Source: Lagopus muta | Taxonomy: Eukaryota; Chordata; Aves; Galliformes; Phasianidae | Length of the DNA: 64,000 bases | Assembly (NCBI RefSeq): GCF_023343835.1 | Contig: NC_064472.1 | Span: forward strand, 13,135,469 to 13,199,468 | Direction of reading: 5' to 3' | Part shown: one piece after another, positions 54,301 to 61,027 of the stretch | How the letters are laid out: each line of letters opens with the position of its first letter | How positions within the stretch are numbered: the stretch's first letter is position 1 | Position numbers and translations under genes: made by a program | Notes under the pieces: model-generated | The model's database searches: none | What the model was told of the DNA's origin: nothing | Seen by the model: only the letters and a program-made list of their open reading frames with translations

Positions 54301-57300
54301 CCTGCACGTAGCAGAGGGGTTGAAAGTAGACGACCTTTGGGTCCTTTTCAACCCAGGCCATTCTATCATTCTATGCAAAACAACTGAAGACATGAAAATT
54401 ACAAAGGTTTCAACCTACTAATAATATCACATGCTTATTTCTGATTAATAGCATTTGTGATTCAATCACATCTTTATTAATTTTTTACATTATTCATGTG
54501 TATCAAATATTAGAACAGCACTGCCTTTGCATTAGAAGCTATGACCACTGTCCTCCTTTTAAGGGTTGGACATTATCCACCCTGAATTAAATAGACTTGT
54601 AATACTACATATAAAAAATGTAAGAAGATATTAAACCTATTCTCACCTGTCTCAACCATGAAAAACATGTAATATAAAATTTCAAAAAATTTCTATTTAA
54701 AACAAGAAGGGAAAATTACCGGGCAATCAGGTAATCCACTTTCAACTTTAGCACCTTCTGGAGAATACTAGAGTCTCGAATGAGATAGCGAAGGGCTCGC
54801 AATCCTGCTGCTCGCACCTCTTTTGCTTCATTTAGTAAAGCTAACCGCAAGCTACAACAAAGGAAACAAAGAGAGCAAACATACAGTATATGTTATATAG
54901 TAGTTGGTATAGTTATATAGTTGTATAATAATTATATAGTTACATAGTAGTTGGTAGATTTTACCACCTGACATGTAGGTACTATCTACTCCTTTAACAT
55001 AAAAGGTGATTTTTAAAGAGAAATACCCTCAATTAGTTTTCCGTCTTTGAAATATTGTACAATCTAGAAGTCGAACCATTATCTTGCCAGAAGATTAAGA
55101 CAATTAATATATTGATACTAATATTGATATATTAATCTGAACAATGATTTACTTTTAAAATCAGTCTGTGCATCCCTGAAGTAACATATCACTATGATCT
55201 GTATATGACATGTTATTTATCAAAGCAGATGAATACAAGAATAATCCTGAAAAAGTGTTCTAGATCAGTTAAAATTTCCAGAAAGATACACAGGTAGGCA
55301 GGATTTTCTCCTCTCTACAATGTTAACTCCTAAACATGGACCCTCAAAACAACATCTTGACACTGAACTGAGACAAATTTGTGTCTTAACTAATTAATAA
55401 GCATTTCTCTCTGAAGATACAAAATGTTTGTGTGAAATAAGAAATTAAATGAAAAATACATATTACATAGCATAGATTTGTAAGCATTTCAACATTTCTT
55501 TTTCTAAAATGGTCCTGCACAATAATCAACTATTTTGAGGCCAAGATCGTCTGGATCTTTCTGGAGATCAATTAGTCAGTCCATGTAGAAGTCATTTTAA
55601 CAGTAATCTACTCAATGAAATATGTATAGAAAGGCTGACACACCACATGGAAATAAAGACAAACTGATTATTACTTTCTATATCCAGCAGGGAATTATTT
55701 CAGGAAGACCATAATTACTGTAAAATCAAATATGATTTTTCACATAGAAGTTGAGTGCTACTAATTGTCTTTGCTTACTTTAAGCTCATTTAGTAGAAAA
55801 TAAGAAACAGATTTTAAATATTATGATGTTAGGAAAGATCCTTCCGATACAAAAGCAGAACTAGGAGATATTTCCAGAGTCATTCAGGCAAAGCAGACAA
55901 AAAGAAGAATAAGCAAGTCTTCAGCTGTCTTAAGCAGATAATACGTATTTCTTAGGTCAAGAGTCATCCTTGGTTTCTAGTATTGCACATTTATAGAGAT
56001 GTAAATCAGAGAGAAGCTCATACAACTCACTTTTTCTAAATGATACTTTTCTATTTGGACTTTTACTTTGCTATTTAGAATTGGTTTGGATTTTTCAGTT
56101 TAGGACATTCCAGAGCTTACTTCTAATACAGAAAGTATGCATTTCTCAAGAAAACAACATTGTTGCCACCCACGATGTCTCTTAAGACAGCCAAATACTA
56201 TTTAAGGATTTTTATCCCAAGAAAAGTACATTTACTTTTATATTTGAGAGGAAAACATTCCTTGAACAAAATAAAACAAAAAAAATCTTGCTCTAAAGTT
56301 TTTTAAAGCAATAATGCTTTGACAGCTTGTTCTACAACTCACAAGAGAAGACAACGTTAATTTGTAGGCAAGAATTAGTTGATACCAACAGTGAAACCAC
56401 TGTGAAGGACAACACTATGAAGTTACCTAAAAGCAGAAGAGGCATATTGTTATTTAAAAAGTGACAAAGCATGGAAAATGCAGACTGCCTGAAAGAAATG
56501 CAAAATGAGGTGATCTGAGAGAGCCAGCACAGCTTCATTAAGGGTAGATCATGCCTGACCAATCAATTTGGTGACCTATGACAATGACTGCATTAGGGGG
56601 ACAAAGGAAGATATGGTCCTTTGTATACGGTCCAACATCACATCCTCATTACTAAGATAGAGAGACATGGATTTAAAGAGTGGTCTATTAAGAGAATAAG
56701 AATTGCTTGGATGGTCACAGTCAGAGGGTTGTCATCACTGGCTCTACGTCCAGGTGGATGCCAACTACAAGAGGTCTTCTCTAGGGGTCTGCCTTGGGAC
56801 TAGCACACTTTAACATCTTGATGAAGACCATACATGGGGGAAATCAAGTGCAATCTCGGCAAATTTACAAATGACAACAAACAGAGTGGTACAGTTAATA
56901 TAAAAGGAAGGGATGTCATCCAAAGTGATCTGGATGAGCTTGACACGTGGGCTCACACGAACCTAATAGGTTCAAGAAGGCCAAGCACACTTGGGTAGGT
57001 CAATCCCAGATATATGTACAGACTAGGGCAAGTACTCATTGAGTGCAGCCCTGCAGAGGACTCTGGATTCCTGGTGAGCGTGATATGAGCCAGCAGTGGA
57101 CATTTTCAGCCCAGAAGGTCAACCGTATCCTGGGCTGCATCAAAAGAGGAGTGGCCAACAGGGAAAGGGAGGTGATTGCCCCTCCATCTGTTCTGGCCAC
57201 ACAAGGCCCATGTGGAGAACTGAGCTCAGACCAAGGCGGGGCTCAGATCACAAAAGATATGAAGCCATTGGATTGGGTCCAGAGGAGGGCCACAAAGTTG

Positions 57301-60300
57301 ACCAGAGGGCTGGAATACCTCAGCTACAAAGAAAGATGATGGGAGCTAGCTGTTTTCATCCTGGCAAAGGGAGCTTATAAACAGGAAGAAGGCCAATTCT
57401 TTACTGGTAGTGACAGGACGAGGAGCTTTATACAAGAAGAAGGGAGGATTATGTGAGATCTTAAGGGGGAACCCTTTACTCAGAGGGTGGTGAGACACCA
57501 AAGAAGTTGTGGATGCCCGATGACTGCAGACATTCAAGGCCAAGTAGGACGGTGACCCAGTCCTCATGATCTACTGGGAGGCAACCCTGCTCATGGCTGG
57601 CGGTTGGAACTAGATGATCTTTAAGGTTCCTTCCAATCCAAGCCACTCTACAGCTAGCTGACAAAGTCCTAAATTACAGGCTTTAAAAATTCATCAAGCT
57701 CCAATAAAAGCAATTACAACAAAACTACAAGGCCAAACCAAAACCTTTCAATTGAAAACAAAGTAAAGAAACTAAGGCATTGGCTGATCAATGATCAAAC
57801 CACAAAACCTGAGAAAACATGTTAGGCAAAAAACACAAATCTGACTTTTTAAAGCCAATAATCACAGAAGAAAAAAAGAAAAAGAAAACTGGGGAGGGGA
57901 AGAGTGTTAATAACACAAACATATATGCATGCGTATATGAACATTTCTGTGGGTTCTCATGTAGAAAATTTAAAAAATGAATCAGATCTACTGGAGAACC
58001 AGAAGAGGAGAAAGAATGAAGCAAATGAGATGGACAGAAGTCTTTGAGAAACATGCCTTCTTCATATTAAGTCACTGCTCTGCAATGAAATTTCTATTCT
58101 ATTACCTTTTTTATTATACTAAATGTTGGAATAAGAAATGAAAACAGTAGAAGAGCTGAAAGAAATCAGGTACTACTAAATAAGAAGTCTGATGGGCCCA
58201 TGTGAAGTGTTTGGAAAGAACATTTACATGAAGTATCTTCATATGTTTGTTAGCATTCTATTATAGAACAGTAGCAATCACAACAGAGGAAAGGTAATAA
58301 ATTTGTCTACAGAAAGGATTCCATAGTGCATCCAGGCAACCATCAGATATTCTTGAAAGAAAACTAGCTAACCACATGGGGAAAAAAATACAGTTTATGC
58401 AAAATGACTTCTGGTAATCTTTTGAAATACTTGAAAGGAGTTGCTACAACAGTATGTTAATAAGGAAACACTTCCCTAAGTTAGCAAATCCAACTTTAAT
58501 ACAAGAAATTGCTGAAGACTGAAGAAAGGGATACACAGACATTTTAGGGTGATGAAAACTGGTCACATAAATCAACAGAATGAATGCAAAAATCTTAGAT
58601 GAATGAGTGGAAGATTTCTGTCCTGACAAATTTTATGCTGATTTTTATTCTGTTAAGTATCAGGTTCACAATCTCCTTTGAAAAACAGGATTTAATACAC
58701 AATTCATATTTTGGAAAAAGACTATGAGAAAATTACAGATAGCATTATGTTAAATAGAATAGAGTAAGGCTATAAGAATTTTCAAGGCAATTTAACAATT
58801 ACCTGTATCTAAAACTAACAAGATTATGAAAGTTCAAGATTGTTAAATTTGAGATAACGCAAAGGATTTTGAAGCAGCCACTGGGTCAACTAAGCGATTC
58901 CGATCTGCACACTATGCACACATCTGACTAAAAGCTAAAGAGACATTATGATCGTATAAGGAATAAAGACTTAACAGCATTCTACTTGCTCCAGTATTTT
59001 AAGTGTCACTAGAGAAATTAAAAACTTATTAAGATAGCATTAAGATAAATAAACTTTAATACTGACAAAAAGTATGGAAGGACTAACAGAGGACAAAAGC
59101 AGAATGCATATTCGCTGCCTACCACAGCTTCATTCTAAGACTTATTTTCTAAACTGCCTCATCCCCACTCTCTACAGTAAAAACAAGTTATGGTTTTGAC
59201 AGGTTTCTGAATCCATCAGATAACTGTAAATATTATAAACTTCAAATGGCCAAAGCCTGTCAGTATGTTAAAGACCTCAGAAATTTGAGGCCTACCAGCG
59301 TTCCATGCTCTTCATGGCTCAAGATCTCTGCTAAGCTACCAACGGCCTGATGCTCTGGAAACCAGCAAGATCTACACTGAGAATGACAATAAAACATGTC
59401 ACTATTCTCTCCATCTTCTTGCAGGAAAGAACTATAATGTACTTAGACCAACTAAAAAGAATGAGTTCTAAAAATCAGATCTTCTAACTCAAGAATAACT
59501 GTAGTTGCTGCAGATTACTGTCCACACTGCAACTGTCCTTAATTTTAAACGTTAAAAGTTCTGTCAGGATTAATGGCACCAAAACCTAAAATTTTATGGG
59601 AAATGCATGATTTTTCTTGAAATCTTTAATTCTCTTACAGTTTTTAATTCTCTACAGTTTTAAAGTTAACCATTTATACTCCACAAATGCAGAAGCTCAT
59701 ACAGCATTACTTATATCCAATTAACTCCTTGCAGTGAAAATGAATTTGTTCTCTACTAGAAGATTAGCATATGAAAATCCAAGGCAAAATTAAGAACGTC
59801 TGCAGAGCAAGTTACAAACTTAAATTATTTCCAAAGGAATATACGTATTTAGCCTAGCTCAAGGTCACATCCTACACTCACTAGAAAGTTCAGCATTTAC
59901 AGCTATTTTTCTTCTCTCTGTTTGCTAAGAATAAAGTATTTTTATCCAATTGTATCGGGATTAGCAGATCTTTGAGAGTTTTTTTCCTATAAAAACGAAC
60001 AATATTTGCGTAACCATTCCAGAGCTGTATTTAAAAATGTGTGGTAAATTTTTAATTTTGAAGATATACCCTCCAGTGATGTTTTGTATCAATGCAGAAC
60101 ACTACAGCAGATAACAGATATGAGGAGATCATTAAGTACTAAAGTTTTAAACAGCTAAATATGCATCCACAGAAATATGAGCATTTAAAATAACATTCAT
60201 CTTAACCAGAGAAAGTCAGTTCTATTTAACAAAAGTACCTACAGCATCTGCAGACAAATCACACTAATTTTACTTAATTTTTACTTAGATTTTACTGAAA

Positions 60301-61027
60301 GATTGATTAGCTTTTCTAAAATTGCTCTCCTAAATTAGGAGACTATATTTGAAAGAACACAAAGTCATAAAATACTGGATCTTGTTTCTTTTATACCATC
60401 AACGCTGAACCTCAGTGCCAATTTGCCAATGCTTACACAAATTCACAGAAGTTCTCGAAATAGGCATGTAGTTACTTTTAAGTGTCAGAAATTGATACAG
60501 AATATAGGAAAATTCCACTTGAAAGTATACACACAGTATCTAAGCAGCAAATTGAGCAGCACTGCAAAGCATATGCACATACACAAAATGTTCACCTTTC
60601 AATCTGACACCAACATGAAGAGTATGTATGCTCCAAATTCCTTAAGAAAAGATTTTTTATACAAGTCCTTCCTGTAAGTACTGAGACATTTAAAGGTATT
60701 TTCGCATTTGAGGAAATATAGAACAAATATTCATGCTAATGTTTTTTCCCCTTTGCCTGAAAGTGTATTGTTTACTTCTGATTTTACACAATAAAATATT
60801 CATAAAGTGTACATTCATGTTATGACATTTTAAACACACTGGAGTTATAAAATATCAGGGTCAAAAATACAAATAAAGTTTATTTAACTGCACTTCAATC
60901 AATTAAAGTACCACAGTTTTACCAAAGTATTCTGTAGCATCCCTGTTTTCCGTATAACTTACCATATTATGATCCTGTCGTATGTAAAACCTAGCTTTTC
61001 TTCAGCATGGCCAGTATTACAAAGAAG
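12277..61027 (-). CDS. RICTOR: RICTOR, mTORC2 scaffold subunit; 35 coding exons to the C-terminus, N-terminus outside the window
   Basis: Rapamycin-insensitive companion of mTOR. It holds mTOR, mLST8 and SIN1 in mTORC2, which phosphorylates hydrophobic and turn motifs of AKT, SGK and PKC. The 35 exons (4,941 nt, 1,646 codons plus TGA) have canonical AG/GT borders and consistent phases. Human RICTOR is 1,708 aa, so about 62 N-terminal residues are missing; no such exon appears in 61028-64000. By human numbering (local residue + about 62), ARM repeats cover roughly residues 1-425, the HEAT-like domain 464-945, a Ser/Thr-rich disordered stretch 980-1530, and the C-terminal zinc-binding domain the end. 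The AKT/S6K site (human Thr1135) is at 22745-22747 in RNRTVTEPS. Zinc ligands equivalent to human H1515, C1520, C1523 and C1651 are kept. No frameshift or missing exon was found. Confidence 0.98.
12529..12667 (-). CDS. RICTOR: RICTOR exon (C-terminal domain)
   Basis: It encodes [20 protein letters not shown] and onward to [10 protein letters not shown]. Cys at 12628-12630 aligns with human C1651, a zinc ligand. Enters with one base, leaves in phase 0, donor gtaaga. Confidence 0.98.
13348..13817 (+). mobile_element. CR1 LINE fragment (3' end)
   Basis: It begins in the CR1 '[16 protein letters not shown]' region (ctgtactcagcactgatgag) and runs to a degenerate octamer tail (gattctgtagttctat). 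It lies antisense in the RICTOR intron between 12667 and 14075, and a 19 nt T run precedes it. Confidence 0.88.
14075..14198 (-). CDS. RICTOR: RICTOR exon (C-terminal domain)
   Basis: [20 protein letters not shown] followed by [10 protein letters not shown]. Nearly identical to mammals. Donor gtaagt, acceptor tttcag. Confidence 0.98.
14891..15043 (-). CDS. RICTOR: RICTOR exon
   Basis: [20 protein letters not shown] and onward, then [14 protein letters not shown] and STKSTELVL. Matches the mammalian segment upstream of the C-terminal domain. Donor gtgagt. Confidence 0.97.
15457..15690 (-). CDS. RICTOR: RICTOR exon (zinc-binding HxxxxCxxC)
   Basis: It encodes [20 protein letters not shown] and later [20 protein letters not shown]. 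His 15545-15547, Cys 15530-15532 and Cys 15521-15523 align with human H1515, C1520 and C1523, three of the four zinc ligands seen in mTORC2 structures. Confidence 0.97.
15691..17047 (-). other. RICTOR: RICTOR intron with an AT microsatellite
   Basis: 1.36 kb intron. It contains an AT/AC dinucleotide-rich stretch at 16657-16738; otherwise I see nothing recognisable. Confidence 0.8.
16657..16738. repeat. TA/CA-rich microsatellite
   Basis: Interrupted TATATA runs followed by a short (CA)n and ATATATG. Confidence 0.85.
17048..17132 (-). CDS. RICTOR: RICTOR exon
   Basis: [20 protein letters not shown] followed by RVFAPEAG. Phase 0 in, one base out. This segment varies more than its neighbours in vertebrates. 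Confidence 0.95.
17672..17870 (-). mobile_element. Decayed CR1 LINE 3' fragment
   Basis: It begins 'cacagaatcaaaggagttgg aaaggacc' and continues to 'caagtccaatcccccacc', the reverse complement of the CR1 3' tail. Sense orientation relative to RICTOR. The right boundary is uncertain. Confidence 0.75.
17928..18105 (-). CDS. RICTOR: RICTOR exon
   Basis: [20 protein letters not shown] and onward to [17 protein letters not shown]. Almost identical to human. Donor gtatgt. Confidence 0.98.
18106..22007 (-). other. RICTOR: RICTOR intron (3.9 kb)
   Basis: Contains a decayed solo LTR at about 19153-19560. A (GTT)n run of about 15 bp lies near 19975. The remainder is unique-looking. Confidence 0.85.
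19153..19560 (+). mobile_element. Decayed solo LTR of an avian endogenous retrovirus
   Basis: The order of blocks matches a common avian ERV LTR: 'ggttttggct..gtagagttaa' near the 5' end, then 'gatgttccataccata' followed by a TATA-like 'gagcaataaaaac', then 'cacttttact..attctctt', and a terminal 'ggtgctgatttgcctg' block. No internal retroviral region flanks it. It is heavily diverged and antisense to RICTOR. Assigned by recalled LTR layout, not by a search. Confidence 0.65.
22008..23031 (-). CDS. RICTOR: RICTOR large exon (disordered, phospho-regulatory region)
   Basis: 1,024 nt, the largest coding exon. It begins [20 protein letters not shown] and ends [17 protein letters not shown]. Very Ser/Thr-rich with basic patches ([15 protein letters not shown]). 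It holds the RxRxxT site for AKT/S6K (Thr 22745-22747, human Thr1135), whose phosphorylation creates a 14-3-3 site in mammals. The stretch around [17 protein letters not shown] is strongly conserved. Confidence 0.98.
23734..23963 (-). CDS. RICTOR: RICTOR exon (end of HEAT-like region)
   Basis: [20 protein letters not shown] and onward through [20 protein letters not shown] to a Ser/Glu-rich end. Donor gtaagt; reading beyond it into poly-lysine is intronic. Confidence 0.98.
24578..24684 (-). CDS. RICTOR: RICTOR exon (HEAT-like region)
   Basis: [20 protein letters not shown] then [15 protein letters not shown]. This is the invariant region around human Gly934, where a G934E change is reported to disrupt SIN1 binding. 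The exact residue match is my inference from the offset. Confidence 0.98.
25543..25635 (-). CDS. RICTOR: RICTOR exon
   Basis: 31 codons, phase 0 both ends: [20 protein letters not shown] then [11 protein letters not shown]. Confidence 0.97.
26369..26456 (-). CDS. RICTOR: RICTOR exon
   Basis: [20 protein letters not shown] then TGCHLLESQ. The acceptor is cccaccag; the AG seven bases further in would break the frame. The R-L-Q junction matches mammals. Confidence 0.97.
26588..26697 (-). CDS. RICTOR: RICTOR exon
   Basis: [20 protein letters not shown] then [16 protein letters not shown]. Donor gtaaac, phase 2 out. Confidence 0.98.
26698..28143 (-). other. RICTOR: RICTOR intron with a mariner remnant
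   Basis: 1.45 kb intron; about 0.5 kb of it is the mariner-like element at 27148-27666. Confidence 0.85.
27148..27666 (-). mobile_element. Internally deleted mariner element (Galluhop-like)
   Basis: Terminal inverted repeats: ttgtaaaagtaatgcctc at 27148 and, reversed, ctctgaaagtaatgcctc at the other end. A TA precedes the left end; no clear TA follows the right end. The - strand frame 27225-27650 contains a mariner N-terminal helix-turn-helix segment ([20 protein letters not shown], then IDIHSHL..GDQT.DVSTVR) followed directly by a typical transposase C-terminus (NGGGYVEK). The catalytic D,D,D centre is missing, so it is non-autonomous. Galluhop is the best-known chicken mariner; family assignment from memory. 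Confidence 0.8.
28144..28222 (-). CDS. RICTOR: RICTOR exon
   Basis: [20 protein letters not shown] then MEKWQK. Acceptor ctttgcag, phase 2 in, phase 0 out. Confidence 0.98.
28337..28413 (-). CDS. RICTOR: RICTOR exon
   Basis: [20 protein letters not shown] then LLLLL and AG of an Arg codon. Identical in style to mammalian RICTOR HEAT-like repeats. Confidence 0.98.
28836..29000 (-). CDS. RICTOR: RICTOR exon (HEAT-like region)
   Basis: 55 codons: [20 protein letters not shown] and onward to [16 protein letters not shown]. Phase 0 at both ends, donor gtgagc. Confidence 0.98.
29001..31505 (-). other. RICTOR: RICTOR intron (2.5 kb)
   Basis: Holds an old CR1 fragment (29553-29905). The tandem 'actatcagagacaagtgaat' near 29331-29372 is a short duplication. 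Nothing else recognised. Confidence 0.8.
29553..29905 (+). mobile_element. Decayed CR1 LINE fragment
   Basis: The 'tggagaggctaagggcactc...tccagtctgga' start and the 'caagaagcatctgggttggg' block correspond to the CR1 3' region. The octamer tail has decayed to ctatgtctaatctat. Antisense to RICTOR. Confidence 0.7.
31506..31632 (-). CDS. RICTOR: RICTOR exon
   Basis: [20 protein letters not shown] then [20 protein letters not shown]. Donor gtaagt, one base in. Confidence 0.98.
32204..32403 (-). CDS. RICTOR: RICTOR exon (HEAT-like region)
   Basis: [20 protein letters not shown] and onward to [15 protein letters not shown]. 200 nt, phase 0 in and phase 2 out. Confidence 0.98.
32955..33090 (-). CDS. 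RICTOR: RICTOR exon (start of HEAT-like region)
   Basis: [20 protein letters not shown] then [19 protein letters not shown]. Donor gtaaga. Confidence 0.98.
33091..34854 (-). other. RICTOR: RICTOR intron (1.8 kb)
   Basis: AT-rich, with an A18 run at about 33421. I recognise no interspersed repeat. Confidence 0.8.
34855..34901 (-). CDS. RICTOR: RICTOR micro-exon
   Basis: Only 47 nt, encoding [15 protein letters not shown] and AG of Arg. Too short for standard ORF listing, but it joins in frame on both sides and matches mammals. Confidence 0.97.
35365..35500 (-). mobile_element. CR1 LINE 3' tail fragment
   Basis: 'cacagaatcatagaataacc' followed by 'tgggttgaaagtacc' and 'catctagtttccaaccccct' is the reverse complement of a CR1 3' end. 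Sense relative to RICTOR. Confidence 0.85.
36405..36560. repeat. (TA)n/(CATA)n microsatellite
   Basis: About 155 bp of interrupted TATATG, CATACA and TATATA units. Confidence 0.9.
37677..37778 (-). CDS. RICTOR: RICTOR exon
   Basis: 34 codons, phase 0 both ends: [20 protein letters not shown] then [14 protein letters not shown]. Confidence 0.98.
38171..38333 (-). CDS. RICTOR: RICTOR exon (end of ARM region)
   Basis: [20 protein letters not shown] and onward to [15 protein letters not shown]. Donor gtatta. Confidence 0.98.
38334..40056 (-). other. RICTOR: RICTOR intron (1.7 kb)
   Basis: Unique-looking sequence; no repeat recognised. Confidence 0.8.
40057..40157 (-). CDS. RICTOR: RICTOR exon (His-rich loop)
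   Basis: [20 protein letters not shown] then [13 protein letters not shown] and TT of Leu. The histidine-rich segment is shared with mammals. Donor gtaaga within ttgtaag. Confidence 0.97.
40158..41311 (-). other. RICTOR: RICTOR intron (1.15 kb)
   Basis: A + strand frame at 40540-40920 has no family features and no splice support. No repeat recognised. Confidence 0.75.
41312..41392 (-). CDS. RICTOR: RICTOR exon (ARM region)
   Basis: [20 protein letters not shown] then LGELLHM. 27 codons, phase 0 both ends. Confidence 0.98.
41514..41580 (-). CDS. RICTOR: RICTOR exon (ARM region)
   Basis: [20 protein letters not shown] then LE. Acceptor ctccttag, one base in. Confidence 0.98.
41710..41800 (-). 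CDS. RICTOR: RICTOR exon (ARM region)
   Basis: [20 protein letters not shown] then TILPHRARS and CG of Arg. Donor gtgggt. Confidence 0.98.
41801..42773 (-). other. RICTOR: RICTOR intron (1 kb)
   Basis: No repeat or gene recognised. Confidence 0.75.
42774..42861 (-). CDS. RICTOR: RICTOR exon (ARM region)
   Basis: [20 protein letters not shown] then EFIEALLSV and G of Asp. Phase 0 in. Confidence 0.98.
42862..43871 (-). other. RICTOR: RICTOR intron (1 kb)
   Basis: AT-rich; nothing recognised. Confidence 0.75.
43872..43954 (-). CDS. RICTOR: RICTOR exon (ARM region)
   Basis: [20 protein letters not shown] then IPNMEIR. Donor gtaagt, phase 1 in. Confidence 0.98.
43955..46286 (-). other. RICTOR: RICTOR intron (2.3 kb)
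   Basis: No interspersed repeat or exon recognised. Confidence 0.75.
46287..46354 (-). CDS. RICTOR: RICTOR exon (ARM region)
   Basis: [20 protein letters not shown] then WA. Acceptor ttatgacag; the first base completes the Lys codon of the previous exon. Confidence 0.98.
46355..47923 (-). other. RICTOR: RICTOR intron (1.6 kb) with an ancient CR1
   Basis: Over half of it is the old CR1 copy at 46745-47600. Confidence 0.8.
46745..47600 (-). mobile_element. Ancient CR1 LINE with reverse transcriptase remnant
   Basis: The - strand translation around 47413-47540 reads VPQG, then LFSIFISSL and KFTHDSRLW, the damaged counterpart of the CR1 reverse transcriptase VPQGSVLGP..LFNIFIN and KFADDTKL blocks. 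The + strand text from 46745 (tggatatgtgaggttgaatg) onward follows the inverted CR1 3' end. Heavily diverged, sense relative to RICTOR. Confidence 0.72.
47924..47991 (-). CDS. RICTOR: RICTOR exon (ARM region)
   Basis: [20 protein letters not shown] then QL and AA of Lys. Phase 0 in. Confidence 0.98.
48237..48406 (-). CDS. RICTOR: RICTOR exon (ARM region)
   Basis: [20 protein letters not shown] and onward to [16 protein letters not shown]. Phase 1 in, 0 out. Confidence 0.98.
48407..49220 (-). other. RICTOR: RICTOR intron (0.8 kb)
   Basis: AT-rich. A short tandem 'atttctaaccaagtttc' lies at about 48640-48676. No interspersed repeat recognised. Confidence 0.75.
49221..49347 (-). CDS. RICTOR: RICTOR exon (ARM region)
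   Basis: [20 protein letters not shown] and onward to [15 protein letters not shown]. Phase 0 in, one base out. Confidence 0.98.
49348..51394 (-). other. RICTOR: RICTOR intron (2 kb)
   Basis: No interspersed repeat or gene recognised. Confidence 0.75.
51395..51458 (-). CDS. RICTOR: RICTOR exon (ARM region)
   Basis: 64 nt: [20 protein letters not shown] then K. Short, but in frame on both sides and nearly invariant in vertebrates. Confidence 0.98.
52105..54375 (+). mobile_element. CR1 LINE retrotransposon, 5' truncated, with endonuclease and reverse transcriptase remnants
   Basis: From 52114 the frame gives the AP-endonuclease start ([20 protein letters not shown], then [13 protein letters not shown] and YRLFRRDRR), with a frameshift in the G run near 52350 and in-frame stops later (near 52608). 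A region of the ORF appears deleted near 53200, where endonuclease/linker sequence jumps into the reverse transcriptase ([17 protein letters not shown]). An open frame 53380-54102 continues the RT and C-terminal part. The catalytic FADD is changed to FADN. The 3' end is two octamer units (attctatc attctatg), typical of CR1. The element is dead and antisense to RICTOR. Confidence 0.93.
53380..54102 (+). pseudogene. CR1 ORF2 reverse transcriptase C-terminal fragment
   Basis: 240 codons without a stop. It includes [57 protein letters not shown], and [19 protein letters not shown]. The second catalytic Asp of FADD is Asn and VPQG is VPHG, so activity is not expected. An ORF caller may report this as a gene; it belongs to the CR1 element. 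Confidence 0.9.
54720..54851 (-). CDS. RICTOR: RICTOR exon (ARM region)
   Basis: [20 protein letters not shown] and onward to [10 protein letters not shown]. Acceptor tttgttgtag, phase 2 both ends. Confidence 0.98.
54852..60962 (-). other. RICTOR: RICTOR intron (6.1 kb, largest complete intron)
   Basis: Contains one CR1 copy at 56505-57655. The other 5 kb is AT-rich with no repeat family or exon I can name. Confidence 0.8.
56505..57655 (+). mobile_element. CR1 LINE fragment (reverse transcriptase part to 3' end), decayed
   Basis: Starts with 'agccagcacagcttcattaa ggg' and passes through blocks matching CR1 RT ([53 protein letters not shown]) in shifted frames. It ends 'ggttccttccaatccaagcc'. 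Several frameshifts and stops; antisense to RICTOR. More diverged than the 52-54 kb copy. Confidence 0.88.
60963..61027 (-). CDS. RICTOR: RICTOR exon, most upstream one in the window
   Basis: [20 protein letters not shown] then I and TG of Cys; phase 0 in. Corresponds to about residue 63 onward of the human protein, probably coding exon 4 of 38. Confidence 0.97.

Larger units (their letters stand above)
51459..54719 (-). other. RICTOR: RICTOR intron (3.3 kb) dominated by a CR1 copy
   Basis: About 2.3 kb of it is the CR1 element at 52105-54375, inserted antisense. The flanks are AT-rich without recognised features. Confidence 0.85.
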
